The notes beneath the pieces were generated by a model. The model had not been told where the DNA came from and did no database searches. It worked only from the letters and a program-made list of their open reading frames with translations. Below are positions 43,942 to 52,616 of a stretch of 64,000 bases of DNA, one piece after another. Within the stretch, counting starts at the first letter, position 1. Each line of letters starts with the position of its first letter. The stretch is from Persephonella sp964519345 (GTDB lineage Bacteria > Aquificota > Aquificia > Aquificales > Hydrogenothermaceae): positions 1-64,000 of the forward strand of contig CAZFKX010000026.1 of NCBI GenBank assembly GCA_964519345.1. Reading direction: 5' to 3'. The translations under genes and the position numbers were made by a program.

Positions 43942-45252
43942 ATGGAAATTTTTGCTATTGGGTTGAATTATAAGACAGCTCCCGTGGAAGTAAGGGAAAA
44001 ACTGGCTATATCGGAAGATCAGCTCTCATCTTTGTTAAAAAAGATATCAGAAATAGATTCTATATATGAAGTTTCCATACTTTCAACATGCAACAGGGTA
44101 GAGATATACGGTGTAACTGATGATAACGATGAAGCGTTCAACGGTATATTGAATATTCTATCTTCATACTCAGGACTTCAAAAAAATGAACTTGAAAAGT
44201 ACATCTTTAAGCTTTCAGGAAGAGAAGCTGTAAAACATATTTTCAAAGTCTCAGCAAGCCTTGATTCTATGGTAATAGGAGAACCCCAAATAGTATGTCA
44301 GTTTAAAGATGCGTTCACAAGAGCAAAAGAAGAAAAAACAGCAAGACATATTCTAACAAGACTTTTTGATAAAGCCTTAAATGTTTCAAAAAAGATCAGA
44401 ACTTCAACGGGTATAAGTAAAAGAGCTGTTTCTATAAGCTATGCTGCCGTTGAGCTTGCAAAAAAAATTTTTGGTGATCTTTCAGATAAAAATGTTCTTC
44501 TCTTAGGCGCAGGTGAGATGGCTGAACTTGCAGCAAGGCATCTATCATCATCAGGCGTTAAACATATATTTGTATCGAACAGAACATTTGAGAAGGCTGT
44601 TCAGCTGGCTGAGGAGTTTGGTGGTAGTGCAATAAGATTTGATAAACTGTTTGAATTTCTTCCAGAATCAGATATCGTAATTGTATCCACCGGTGCAAAG
44701 GAACCTATACTAAAGAAGGAGCATTTTGAGGAGATAAGCAGAATAAGAAAAGGAGATCCTGTATTTATAATAGATATATCTGTTCCAAGAAATGTAGCTG
44801 AAGACGTTAATGATGTTGACAATGTCTATCTTTATAACATTGATGATCTGAAAGTCGTTGTTGATAAAAATCTGGAAGAAAGAAAGCTTGCAGCCCTATC
44901 AGCAGAAATGATACTTGAAGAAGAAGTTCACAAATTTGAACACTGGCTGAACCAGTTGAAGGTTGCACCCTTGATAACAAAAATAAGAAATTATGCAGAC
45001 CAGATAAGAGAATACCAGCTTGAAAAACTTTTTAATCAGATGCCTTATCTTAATGAGAAAGAGAGAGAAAATATTGATCTTGCCGTTAGAGCAATAATAA
45101 ACAAACTGCTTCATAGGCCTACAATGTATATTAAAGATAAAGCATCAAAGGAAAATAAAGATTTTTATGTGGACATACTTGAAGAGATGTTCAGCTCCAA
45201 GTGGGATCTTAGAAAGCTAAAAGAGAAGAAAAAAAATGTTAAGAAGGACTGA
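43942..45252 (+). CDS. hemA: Glutamyl-tRNA reductase
   Basis: The catalytic cysteine lies in ILSTCNRVEIYG, followed by DSMVIGEPQIVCQFKDAF and the NADPH fold LLLGAGEMAELAARHL. The C-terminal dimerisation helices end in a lysine-rich tail. It makes glutamate-1-semialdehyde from charged tRNA-Glu, the first step of haem synthesis. It heads a plus-strand operon through lptC, lptA, the ExeA-like gene and aroA. Confidence 0.97.
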   Translation: MEIFAIGLNYKTAPVEVREKLAISEDQLSSLLKKISEIDSIYEVSILSTCNRVEIYGVTDDNDEAFNGILNILSSYSGLQKNELEKYIFKLSGREAVKHIFKVSASLDSMVIGEPQIVCQFKDAFTRAKEEKTARHILTRLFDKALNVSKKIRTSTGISKRAVSISYAAVELAKKIFGDLSDKNVLLLGAGEMAELAARHLSSSGVKHIFVSNRTFEKAVQLAEEFGGSAIRFDKLFEFLPESDIVIVSTGAKEPILKKEHFEEISRIRKGDPVFIIDISVPRNVAEDVNDVDNVYLYNIDDLKVVVDKNLEERKLAALSAEMILEEEVHKFEHWLNQLKVAPLITKIRNYADQIREYQLEKLFNQMPYLNEKERENIDLAVRAIINKLLHRPTMYIKDKASKENKDFYVDILEEMFSSKWDLRKLKEKKKNVKKD

Positions 45253-45254
45253 GA

Positions 45255-45767
45255 GTGAAAAGGAATATAGTATCACTCTCAATCATATTTCTTACTGCTG
45301 TTTTCATACTTAATGAGATCAATAGATATATAATTGAGGAAAAACTTTCCAGTATTAAATACACAGATGCCCAGATAAACAATTTTTTCATAATTGGTAA
45401 AGATGGAGACAGCTATATACTAAAAGGTGAAAAGCTTACAGAAAAAAGAGACAGAATACTTATTGATATATTTGATTTAGATTATATGAAAGGAAAAGAA
45501 AAATTTAAAATAAAAGCTGAAAAAGGTATCTATTATAAGAACAAAAATGTTCTTAAGCTTATAAAAGACGTGAATATCAAAACAGATGGATTTTTACTTA
45601 AAACAGATCAGCTGTATATATTTACTGATAAAAGAACGGCAAAAAACAACAGGGATGTTTATCTTTACTCTGATAAAATGGTAACAGTAGGAAAAGGGGT
45701 TTTTATTGATCTAAGGAAAGAAAAGATGATAATAAAAAATGCAAAAACAGTCTTTAGAGGAACTTAA
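45255..45767 (+). CDS. lptC: LptC-like lipopolysaccharide export protein
   Basis: A GTG start two bases after the hemA stop gives an N-terminal membrane anchor (IVSLSIIFLTAVFILNE) and a periplasmic beta-jellyroll region. Its sequence has little similarity beyond KAEKGIYYKNKNVLKLIKDV, a pattern of LptC (A-x-x-G-x-Y). The lptA gene begins directly after its stop codon. LptC bridges the inner membrane LptFG complex to LptA. Confidence 0.8.
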   Translation: MKRNIVSLSIIFLTAVFILNEINRYIIEEKLSSIKYTDAQINNFFIIGKDGDSYILKGEKLTEKRDRILIDIFDLDYMKGKEKFKIKAEKGIYYKNKNVLKLIKDVNIKTDGFLLKTDQLYIFTDKRTAKNNRDVYLYSDKMVTVGKGVFIDLRKEKMIIKNAKTVFRGT

Positions 45768-46241
45768 ATGATAAAAGTATTTTTTATCTTTTTAATCTTA
45801 TTTAGCTTTTTATACGCACAGGAAGATAAAAAAGAAGAACCCATACTAATTGAAGCCAAAGAGCTTGTATATAATAAAAAAGAAAACACAGCTGTTTATA
45901 AGGGCAATGTAACTGTAAAAAAAGGAGATCTTACTATAAATGCTGAAAAAATGATAATCTATTTAAGTGAAAACGGTGATATATCCAGAATTTTTGCCGA
46001 AGGAAATGTAAGATTTAAAAAAGGGAATAGATCAGGTAGAAGTAAAAAAGCAGAATATATTAAAGAGAAAGATACAATAGTTCTTATTGATAAAGCAAAG
46101 TTAATCCAGGATCAGAATATAATTGAAGGAGATGAGATTATATACCACTTAGGCACTGAAGTTGCTGAGGTAAAAGGAAAAGACAATAAAGTAAGAACAG
46201 TAATATTCCCACGAAAGACAGAGAGCAAGGGAAAAGAATGA
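45768..46241 (+). CDS. lptA: LptA/OstA-like periplasmic bridge protein
   Basis: A signal peptide (FFIFLILFSFLYAQ) is followed by the OstA beta-jellyroll signature: EAKELVYNKKENTAVYKGNVTVKKGD and ISRIFAEGNVRFKKG. It forms the periplasmic bridge that carries lipopolysaccharide to LptD. Length (157) is normal. The gene order lptC-lptA is standard, but the next gene is an ExeA-like ATPase rather than lptB. Confidence 0.88.
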   Translation: MIKVFFIFLILFSFLYAQEDKKEEPILIEAKELVYNKKENTAVYKGNVTVKKGDLTINAEKMIIYLSENGDISRIFAEGNVRFKKGNRSGRSKKAEYIKEKDTIVLIDKAKLIQDQNIIEGDEIIYHLGTEVAEVKGKDNKVRTVIFPRKTESKGKE

Positions 46242-47158
46242 CATACCTTGAGTTTTATGGGCTTAGGGAAGATCCTTTTAAGATAACGCCAGATTACAAA
46301 TATTTTTATCCCTCTCATTCTCACAGACTTGCAGATGAGCTTTTAAACTATGTTATAAAACATGGTGAAGGCTTCTGTGTGATAATTGGTGAACCTGGCA
46401 CTGGAAAAACCACTGTCATAAGAAAGTTTATAGCATCTCTTTCCGACAATATTATCTATGCTTTTGTTCTTACGCCGAATCTCTCCCCTGAAGAGTTTTT
46501 AAATGTTGTTCTCGATGATCTTGGACTGGAAATAAAAACAACATCAAAAAATGAACTTATCAAGAAGTTCAGAGATTTCCTTGAGAAAAAAGTTTCAGAA
46601 GGAAAAAAAGTTCTTATAATAGTTGACGAAGCTCAGAACCTTCCCATTGAAACCCTTGAAGAACTTAGACTGCTGTCAAATCTTGAAACAGAAAATGAAA
46701 AGCTTGTACAGATAATACTTCTCGGTCAGCCTGAGCTTGATAAAAAATTAAAACTCCCTCAACTCAGACAGTTAAACCAGAGAATAACAAATAAAGTATA
46801 TTTAAGGCATCTAACCCGTGAAGAGACCGAAAAATACATAAAACACAGGCTTATGGTAGCAGGTGGAGGAAATGTTCGATTTACTGAGAATGCTGTATCT
46901 AAGATACATAAGTACTCTAAAGGAATTCCAAGAATTGTAAATATACTCGCATCAAGATCTTTAATGTCGGCATTTATGACAGGATCATTTTTAATTAAAC
47001 CCGAAAATGTAGAAGCTGCAAAGGAAACACTTAATCCAGACTTTCTAATTGAAGACAGTTTTAGATTTTTATCACGTGAAAAGATTATAATATCTTTACT
47101 TATTTTACTTAATGTAACAGGAATAGCATACATAATATACAGAATATTCTTTCAGTGA
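46238..47158 (+). CDS. ExeA/GspA-type AAA ATPase with C-terminal membrane helix
   Basis: The ExeA family start YLEFYGLREDPFKITPD leads into Walker A GEPGTGKTTVI (about residues 50-60), Walker B VLIIVDEAQNLP and sensor LLGQPELDKKLKLP. A single C-terminal helix (IISLLILLNVTGIAYIIY) anchors it. ExeA/GspA relatives help assemble secretins or type IV pilus parts across the peptidoglycan. No secretin gene is nearby; it overlaps lptA by four bases and precedes aroA. Why it occupies the position where lptB is common is unclear. Confidence 0.87.
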   Translation: MTYLEFYGLREDPFKITPDYKYFYPSHSHRLADELLNYVIKHGEGFCVIIGEPGTGKTTVIRKFIASLSDNIIYAFVLTPNLSPEEFLNVVLDDLGLEIKTTSKNELIKKFRDFLEKKVSEGKKVLIIVDEAQNLPIETLEELRLLSNLETENEKLVQIILLGQPELDKKLKLPQLRQLNQRITNKVYLRHLTREETEKYIKHRLMVAGGGNVRFTENAVSKIHKYSKGIPRIVNILASRSLMSAFMTGSFLIKPENVEAAKETLNPDFLIEDSFRFLSREKIIISLLILLNVTGIAYIIYRIFFQ

Positions 47159-47165
47159 GGTTTAA

Positions 47166-48464
47166 ATGGAAAAAAAGATATCAAAGGTAAGGAAAATTAA
47201 GGGAGAACTTAGAGTCCCTTCAGATAAATCGATATCTCACAGATCAATAATACTAACATCGCTTGCGGATGGTATCTCAAATATAAAAAACTTTCTCAAA
47301 GCAGGAGACACATTAACAACACTAAATGTTTACAGAAAACTTGGCGTTTCTATAAATGAAGAAAAAGGTATTCTAAAAGTTAAGGGTGTAAATTTTAAAG
47401 GTTATAAAGAACCTGAAGATATACTTGATATGGGTAATTCAGGAACTACAACAAGGTTAACACTTGGACTACTTTCAGGACAGGACTTTTTTTCATCTCT
47501 TACTGGAGATGAAAGTCTGAGACAGAGACCTATGGGAAGGGTCGTAGAACCTTTAAGAAGTATGGGTGCGAAGATAGACGGAAGGCAGGATGGAAAACTT
47601 CTACCTCTTTCTGTAAGAGGTTCATATCTGAAAGGGATACAGTTCTTTAATAAAAGATCAAGCGCACAGGTAAAATCTGCTTTACTAATTGCAGGACTTC
47701 TGGCAGAAGGAGAAACAAAAGTAATAGAACCATATATGTCAAGAGATCATACAGAAAAAATGCTTCAGGCTATGGGGGCAGACATAAAAATTTATAAAAG
47801 CGACCATTATTTGGTAACAATTACTGGATCAAAAACGCTAAATGCTATAGATATAGATGTTCCTGCTGATCCTTCTTCAGCAGCATTTTTTGCAGCGGCA
47901 GCCGTTTTAATTCCAGACTCTGAGCTTGTTCTGAAGGATGTACTGATAAATCCAACAAGAGACGGCTTTTTCAGAAAGCTGAAGGAAATGGGAGGAAATA
48001 TTGAGTATCTAAACAAAAGGGAAAAAGCAAAAGAGCCTGTTGCAGATATATATGTAAGATATTCTCCCTATCTCAAGGGTATAGCTATTAAAAAAGAAGA
48101 TGTTCCTTCAATGGTGGATGAGATACCTTTAATATCCCTTTTAGCAACTCAGGCTGAAGGTGAGACTGTAATAACAGGCGCTGAAGAGCTCAGAGTTAAA
48201 GAAAGCGATAGAATCAAGGCTGTTGTCAACAATCTAAAAAATTTAGGAATACATGTTGAAGAACTGCCGGATGGGATGATCATAAATGGAAGGCAGAAGG
48301 TAAAAGGTGGCGTAGTTGACAGTTACAAGGATCATAGAATAGCTATGGGTTTTTCAATATTAGCTCTTATATCTGAGGAAGGAATAAAGATAAAGGATGC
48401 AGATTCTGTTTTCATATCATACCCTGAGTTTTATGAACATCTCGAAAAGATAATATCGAACTGA
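47166..48464 (+). CDS. aroA: EPSP synthase
   Basis: Class-defining motifs are present: VPSDKSISHRSIILTSLA, MGNSGTTTRLTLGLLSG, and RPMGRVVEPL. The catalytic DEIPLISLLA and RVKESDRIKAV are present near the C-terminus. It joins shikimate-3-phosphate with phosphoenolpyruvate in aromatic amino-acid synthesis. At 432 residues it has standard length. It ends the hemA operon and is convergent with lptF/G, with no gap. Confidence 0.97.
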   Translation: MEKKISKVRKIKGELRVPSDKSISHRSIILTSLADGISNIKNFLKAGDTLTTLNVYRKLGVSINEEKGILKVKGVNFKGYKEPEDILDMGNSGTTTRLTLGLLSGQDFFSSLTGDESLRQRPMGRVVEPLRSMGAKIDGRQDGKLLPLSVRGSYLKGIQFFNKRSSAQVKSALLIAGLLAEGETKVIEPYMSRDHTEKMLQAMGADIKIYKSDHYLVTITGSKTLNAIDIDVPADPSSAAFFAAAAVLIPDSELVLKDVLINPTRDGFFRKLKEMGGNIEYLNKREKAKEPVADIYVRYSPYLKGIAIKKEDVPSMVDEIPLISLLATQAEGETVITGAEELRVKESDRIKAVVNNLKNLGIHVEELPDGMIINGRQKVKGGVVDSYKDHRIAMGFSILALISEEGIKIKDADSVFISYPEFYEHLEKIISN

Positions 48465-49478
48465 TCATTTCCTATAGAAGTAGTAAGTTATCAATGAAAA
48501 ATAAGCAGTTATAACAATAAAATAAAGAGCAGGACTTATCTTTCCCTTTCCTATGAGCTTTATAAAGTAAAAGTTAAATACAAGATATACAATAGAGATA
48601 AGAACAGATACAGCAATAACATTATCCTTTCCCTTATGGGAATTCATTCCTACCAAAAATCCTAACACTCCTATAAAAATAAATGGTATAGGGAACAAGA
48701 TCCTATCAGTCAGCACAGATAAAGCTTTATTTTTATCCTTTTTACTATTTTTTAAGATCATAAGAAGATCCCTATTCCTGTAATCCTCTATTGAATATCT
48801 TTTCAGATAATCAACATCTATATTGAATCTGTAACTTTCAAATCTTAAGATATTAAAACCTTTCTCACCAGGTATCTGTATATAACCTTTTTTCAAAAAA
48901 AAGGTTGTAGTATCAAAATAAGCTTCCTTTGCAGATATTGCCTGACCTCTTTCCTTATTGTAAATGAAAACATTTTCAAATCTATTGCCCTCTTTTTTCT
49001 CCGTATATATGGTAACCTTATCAGAAAGTTGGAAAAAATTTTTCTCCTGAACTGAATCAAGAAAATATCTTTTTATATTAAGGGTTATAAACTTTGCCCT
49101 CTCCCTATTTGCATAAGGAACCAAAAACATGCTTACAATAGTAGATAAGGCAAATACAAAAATAGATATAACAAGTATAGGTTTTAATAGCTGGTTCTTT
49201 GATATTCCTGCAGAATAAACGGCATATATTTCCCTGTTCTCTCTCATATTGAAACCTAAAAGTGCTGTAGAGAGGAAAAAAGCGAACAGGAGCTGAAATT
49301 TTAAAAATGATAAATTTATTAAAAAAAGGAGTTTAAAAAAATTTGTTATATTAGCGTGATACATAACTGAAGGAAGATGTAAAAGCTGTGAAGATACGAT
49401 AACAACGGAAAACACAGCTATAAGTATCAGAAAGTTTTTCAGTATATTTTTTACTACATACCTGTAAAGTATCTTCAT
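48465..49478 (-). CDS. LptF/LptG-family permease
   Basis: Three N-terminal and three C-terminal hydrophobic segments flank a periplasmic beta-jellyroll region (about 130-235), and the block NMRENREIYAVYSAGISKNQLL is the coupling loop of LptF/G. These permeases extract lipopolysaccharide using LptB. One copy is seen here; its partner is elsewhere. Whether it is LptF or LptG cannot be settled. It is convergent with aroA. Confidence 0.88.
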   Translation of the reverse strand: MKILYRYVVKNILKNFLILIAVFSVVIVSSQLLHLPSVMYHANITNFFKLLFLINLSFLKFQLLFAFFLSTALLGFNMRENREIYAVYSAGISKNQLLKPILVISIFVFALSTIVSMFLVPYANRERAKFITLNIKRYFLDSVQEKNFFQLSDKVTIYTEKKEGNRFENVFIYNKERGQAISAKEAYFDTTTFFLKKGYIQIPGEKGFNILRFESYRFNIDVDYLKRYSIEDYRNRDLLMILKNSKKDKNKALSVLTDRILFPIPFIFIGVLGFLVGMNSHKGKDNVIAVSVLISIVYLVFNFYFIKLIGKGKISPALYFIVITAYFSLITYYFYRK

Positions 49479-49500
49479 TGCCTGTTCATTCTATCATAAT

Positions 49501-50475
49501 TTATCTGTACTTTTTCAGCTTTCTCAGGTGCTCTCTGTAAGTTTTAGAGAATATATGACTTTTTCCATCTGGAGAAAAATAGTAAAGATAATCCGTTTGT
49601 CTGTAGTTTAAAACAGCCTCTAAACTTTCTAAGCTGAAAGATGATATAGGAGTAGGGGGAAGCCCTTTGTTTATGTATGTATTGTATGGAGATTCAAATC
49701 TCATAATGTCCCCTCCAAGTTTTCCATCCCATTTTCCCTCAATTTTAAGACTGTATATAACAGTAGGGTCAACCTGAAGGAGCATCCCTTTTTGGAGTCT
49801 TTTTATTATTATTCCTGCAATAATCGGCTTCTCTTCATCAATAGGACTCTCTTTTTCAACTATAGAAGCTATAATCATTCCTTTATAAAAAGGAATGCCT
49901 TTATTCTCAAAATCTTTCTTTAACGGAAGATATTTTTTTCTGAACTCTTTAACAAAAGCCTTTACAATATACTCAGCATCAGAACATTTACTTAGAAGAT
50001 ATGTTTCAGGTGGGAAATAACCTTCAAATGACTCACCTTCAAGCCCAAATTTTTTTACATTTTCAATATTAAAAACATAATTCAGAAAAACATCCTTTGC
50101 TATAAAACCTTCGTCCTCAAGTTTTTTTCCAATATCAAAAAGGTCATCACCTGGAATTATCGTAAAAGGGTATATCTGTTCCTTACCCTTATAAAGAACA
50201 TCCCATACATCCTTGATAGAATAATTACCAGAAAATCTGTAGTAACCTGCCCTTAAAGGTTTTCCTTTAAAAAGGCTGTATATCAAAAATATATTTCTAT
50301 CCTTTATAACTCCTTCCTTTTCAAGTATCACCGATATTTCTTTTATAGATTTGCCTTTCTGTATTAAAACAGTTTTATCTATAGAATAAGGAATATTTAT
50401 ATAAATGTAGGCTGTAAAAATAAGGAAATTAACTACTGAAAAGAGTATTAATATAATTTTTAGTATCTTAACCAT
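49501..50475 (-). CDS. mltG: Endolytic transglycosylase MltG
   Basis: An N-terminal helix anchors a LysM-like segment (QKGKSIKEISVILEKEGVI) and the YceG catalytic domain: FPPETYLLSK, the glutamate in IASIVEKES, and AGIIIKRLQKGMLLQVDPTV, then YNTYINKGLPPTPISS. It cleaves nascent glycan strands to end chain growth. Length (324) is normal. It overlaps ruvX by eight bases. Confidence 0.94.
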   Translation of the reverse strand: MVKILKIILILFSVVNFLIFTAYIYINIPYSIDKTVLIQKGKSIKEISVILEKEGVIKDRNIFLIYSLFKGKPLRAGYYRFSGNYSIKDVWDVLYKGKEQIYPFTIIPGDDLFDIGKKLEDEGFIAKDVFLNYVFNIENVKKFGLEGESFEGYFPPETYLLSKCSDAEYIVKAFVKEFRKKYLPLKKDFENKGIPFYKGMIIASIVEKESPIDEEKPIIAGIIIKRLQKGMLLQVDPTVIYSLKIEGKWDGKLGGDIMRFESPYNTYINKGLPPTPISSFSLESLEAVLNYRQTDYLYYFSPDGKSHIFSKTYREHLRKLKKYR

Positions 50476-50896
50476 TCATATACTGCTTTCTTTCGAGGTA
50501 TATCTTTAGTATATAAACAGCAGAAAGGCTGTCAATTTTTTCTTTCCTTTTTGATCTCTTTCCGGTTTCTTTGAGATATTTCTCAACAAGTGCTGTTGTA
50601 TATCTCTCATCAATAAACTCTATCTTGATATCATCAGGAAGATAACTTTTCAGCTTTTCAGCAAACTCTCTCGTAAGTTTAGCCTGTGTTCCTTCTTCAC
50701 CCTTTAGTGTCAAAGGAAGGCCTATAACTACAGTTTCAATTTCATAATCTTCCACAATCTTTTTTATATTTTTAAAGACATTATCATCATTTTTTATATA
50801 TGGAAGGGGATTTGTTGATATCCCTAAAGGGTCGCTGTAAGCGACCCCTACCCTTTTAGTTCCGACATCTAAAGCAAGAACTCTTTTTTTCTTCAA
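50468..50896 (-). CDS. ruvX: RuvX/YqgF Holliday junction resolvase-like nuclease
   Basis: The RNase H-fold motifs are ALDVGTKRVGVAYSD, GLPLTLKGEEGTQA and IEFIDERYTTALVE, with the acidic residues for metal binding. YqgF proteins process the 5' end of pre-16S rRNA and were also proposed as Holliday junction resolvases. At 142 residues it has typical length. It sits between DUF2892 and mltG genes, with overlaps of 4 and 8 bases; mltG-ruvX is a common pair. Confidence 0.93.
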   Translation of the reverse strand: MKKKRVLALDVGTKRVGVAYSDPLGISTNPLPYIKNDDNVFKNIKKIVEDYEIETVVIGLPLTLKGEEGTQAKLTREFAEKLKSYLPDDIKIEFIDERYTTALVEKYLKETGKRSKRKEKIDSLSAVYILKIYLERKQYMNG

Positions 50897-51087
50897 ACTG
50901 CTTTTAGCTCTTCATCTTTAGAACTTACACCAGCAAGCCTATAAAGCGGACAGAATGTGGTAACAGCAGTTAATATAAGAACAAAACCTGCGACTTCACC
51001 TATCACCCATGCTCCACCTTTTTCAATACCGAGAAAAATAAGAATAAGCCCAATTAGTACCCTAACAACAGAATCCCAAAAAGCCAT
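50893..51087 (-). CDS. DUF2892 (YgaP-type) small membrane protein
   Basis: Two hydrophobic helices surround the motif AVTTFCPLYRLAG at the C-terminus, a signature of DUF2892 proteins, related to the membrane part of the YgaP rhodanese. No rhodanese domain is attached; the 64-residue protein has just the membrane part. Its function is unknown. It overlaps ruvX by four bases and lies after the LeuC-type gene. Confidence 0.8.
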   Translation of the reverse strand: MAFWDSVVRVLIGLILIFLGIEKGGAWVIGEVAGFVLILTAVTTFCPLYRLAGVSSKDEELKAV

Positions 51088-51106
51088 ATCAAAACCTCCT
51101 ATATTT

Positions 51107-52393
51107 TTAAACTACTGCTTCAGCCTTAGTTCCAACGACTTCGTCAGGATGTGCAATTCTTCCAAGAACTGCTGAAGCTGCAGCAACAGCCGGACCTGAA
51201 AGGTAAACCTCACTATTTGGATGACCCATCCTACCGGTAAAGTTTCTGTTAGACGTTGAAACACATACTTCCCCTTCAGCAAGAATGCCCATATGACCTC
51301 CAAGACATGGACCACATGTAGATGTGCTTATAAGACAGCCTGCATCTGCAAGAATCTCAAGTAATCCCTCATGCAGAGCCTGCTTGTATATTCTATCTGA
51401 AGCAGGAATAACTATACATCTAACATCTGGATGAACTTTTCTACCCTTTAGGATATATGCTGCTATTCTAAGATCAGACAATCTTCCATTTGTACATGAT
51501 CCGATAAAAACCTGATTTATAGGTCTGCCTGCAACCTCAGTTACAGGTTTAACATTTGATGGAAGATTTGGTGCTGCCACAACAGGTTCAATTTTTGAAG
51601 CATCAAACTCATACTCACAGCAGTACTTTGCGTCAGGATCAGCCTTTAAGGTTTTCAAAGGCTTATTAGTCTTATCCTTCAACCATTCTAAAACTTTCTC
51701 ATCAGCTTCCATAATGGCATTTTTTCCTCCCGCCTCAATAGCCATATTTGCTATAGTCAATCTGTTCTCAACATCAAGAGACTGTATGGCTTCACCATGA
51801 TACTCCATTGCTTTATAAAGAGCCCCATCAACACCTATCTCCCCAATAACAGTAAGAACAAAATCCTTTCCACCAACCCATCTTTGAGGTTTACCATAAA
51901 ATGTAAATTTCATAGTTTCAGGAACTTTAAGCCATGTCTCGCCTGTAGCGAATATGTATGCTATATCTGTCGATCCTACTCCTGTTGAAAATGCACCTAA
52001 AGCACCGTAAGTACATGTATGTGAATCAGCACCCATTATAAGATCACCAGGAGCTATAAAGCCTTTTTCAGGAAGAATCGTATGCATAACTCCACTGTCC
52101 TGACCTTCAAAGTAATTTTTTATACCCATTTTTTTCGCAAAATCTCTTGATATTTTTATCTGCTGAGCTGAAAGTATATCCTTTGGAGGAAAAAAATGAT
52201 CCATAACGAGGGCTATCTTTTCTGGGTCATGAACCTTATCTATCCCATATTTCTCAAGCTGTTTTATCGCAAGAGGAGCTGTTATATCATTTGCGATTGC
52301 AAGATCAACCTTTACAGTAACCAATTCTCCAGGTTCAACATAATCCCTTCCTGCATGTTCCGACAGTATTTTCTCAGTTAAAGTCATTCCCAT
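51107..52393 (-). CDS. LeuC/aconitase-family dehydratase large subunit
   Basis: The [4Fe-4S] ligand motifs IGSCTNGR and STCGPCLGGHMG and the block ADSHTCTYGALGAFSTGVGSTD belong to the short LeuC/HacA branch (428 residues), which pairs with a separate small subunit. None is adjacent. It most likely makes 3-isopropylmalate dehydratase for leucine, but homoaconitase or an aconitase role in the TCA cycle is possible, given its place divergent from icd. AGGAGG precedes the ATG. Confidence 0.88.
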   Translation of the reverse strand: MGMTLTEKILSEHAGRDYVEPGELVTVKVDLAIANDITAPLAIKQLEKYGIDKVHDPEKIALVMDHFFPPKDILSAQQIKISRDFAKKMGIKNYFEGQDSGVMHTILPEKGFIAPGDLIMGADSHTCTYGALGAFSTGVGSTDIAYIFATGETWLKVPETMKFTFYGKPQRWVGGKDFVLTVIGEIGVDGALYKAMEYHGEAIQSLDVENRLTIANMAIEAGGKNAIMEADEKVLEWLKDKTNKPLKTLKADPDAKYCCEYEFDASKIEPVVAAPNLPSNVKPVTEVAGRPINQVFIGSCTNGRLSDLRIAAYILKGRKVHPDVRCIVIPASDRIYKQALHEGLLEILADAGCLISTSTCGPCLGGHMGILAEGEVCVSTSNRNFTGRMGHPNSEVYLSGPAVAAASAVLGRIAHPDEVVGTKAEAVV

Positions 52394-52435
52394 AAACTTA
52401 TCCTCCTATATCTTTGATTGAAAAATTAAATATAT

Positions 52436-52464
52436 ATTATATGGTCAATCCAAAGGTATATCAA
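52436..52464 (-). promoter_or_regulatory. Promoter of the LeuC-type gene
   Basis: On the minus strand TTGATA (52464-52459) and a perfect TATAAT (52441-52436) are 17 bases apart. The predicted transcript starts about 35 bases before the ATG, leaving room for the AGGAGG ribosome site at 52407-52401. Confidence 0.7.
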
Positions 52465-52535
52465 AGAAGATGTTAAATCAAACAAAAGTACTATTTTCAT
52501 AAGCAGAAATTAATAGTATGATATTAATACTCAGC

Positions 52536-52579
52536 TTGAACAAAAAAATCAAACAGTGTTATATTTTTTTATGTATAAT
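52536..52579 (+). promoter_or_regulatory. Candidate promoter of the icd-aclBA operon
   Basis: TTGAAC (52536-52541) and TATATT (52560-52565) are 18 bases apart. A perfect TATAAT at 52574-52579 is an alternative -10 without a good -35. Either would start transcription within about 50 bases of the icd ATG, which has AAGGAGG upstream. Which box is used cannot be told from sequence. Confidence 0.45.
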
Positions 52580-52616
52580 ATTAAAAAAACCAAATAAACT
52601 AAGGAGGATTTAAAGT

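Noticed and set aside
50829..50847. Hairpin GGGTCGCT/AGCGACCC
   Set aside because: It lies inside the conserved ruvX coding sequence and is explained by codons there.
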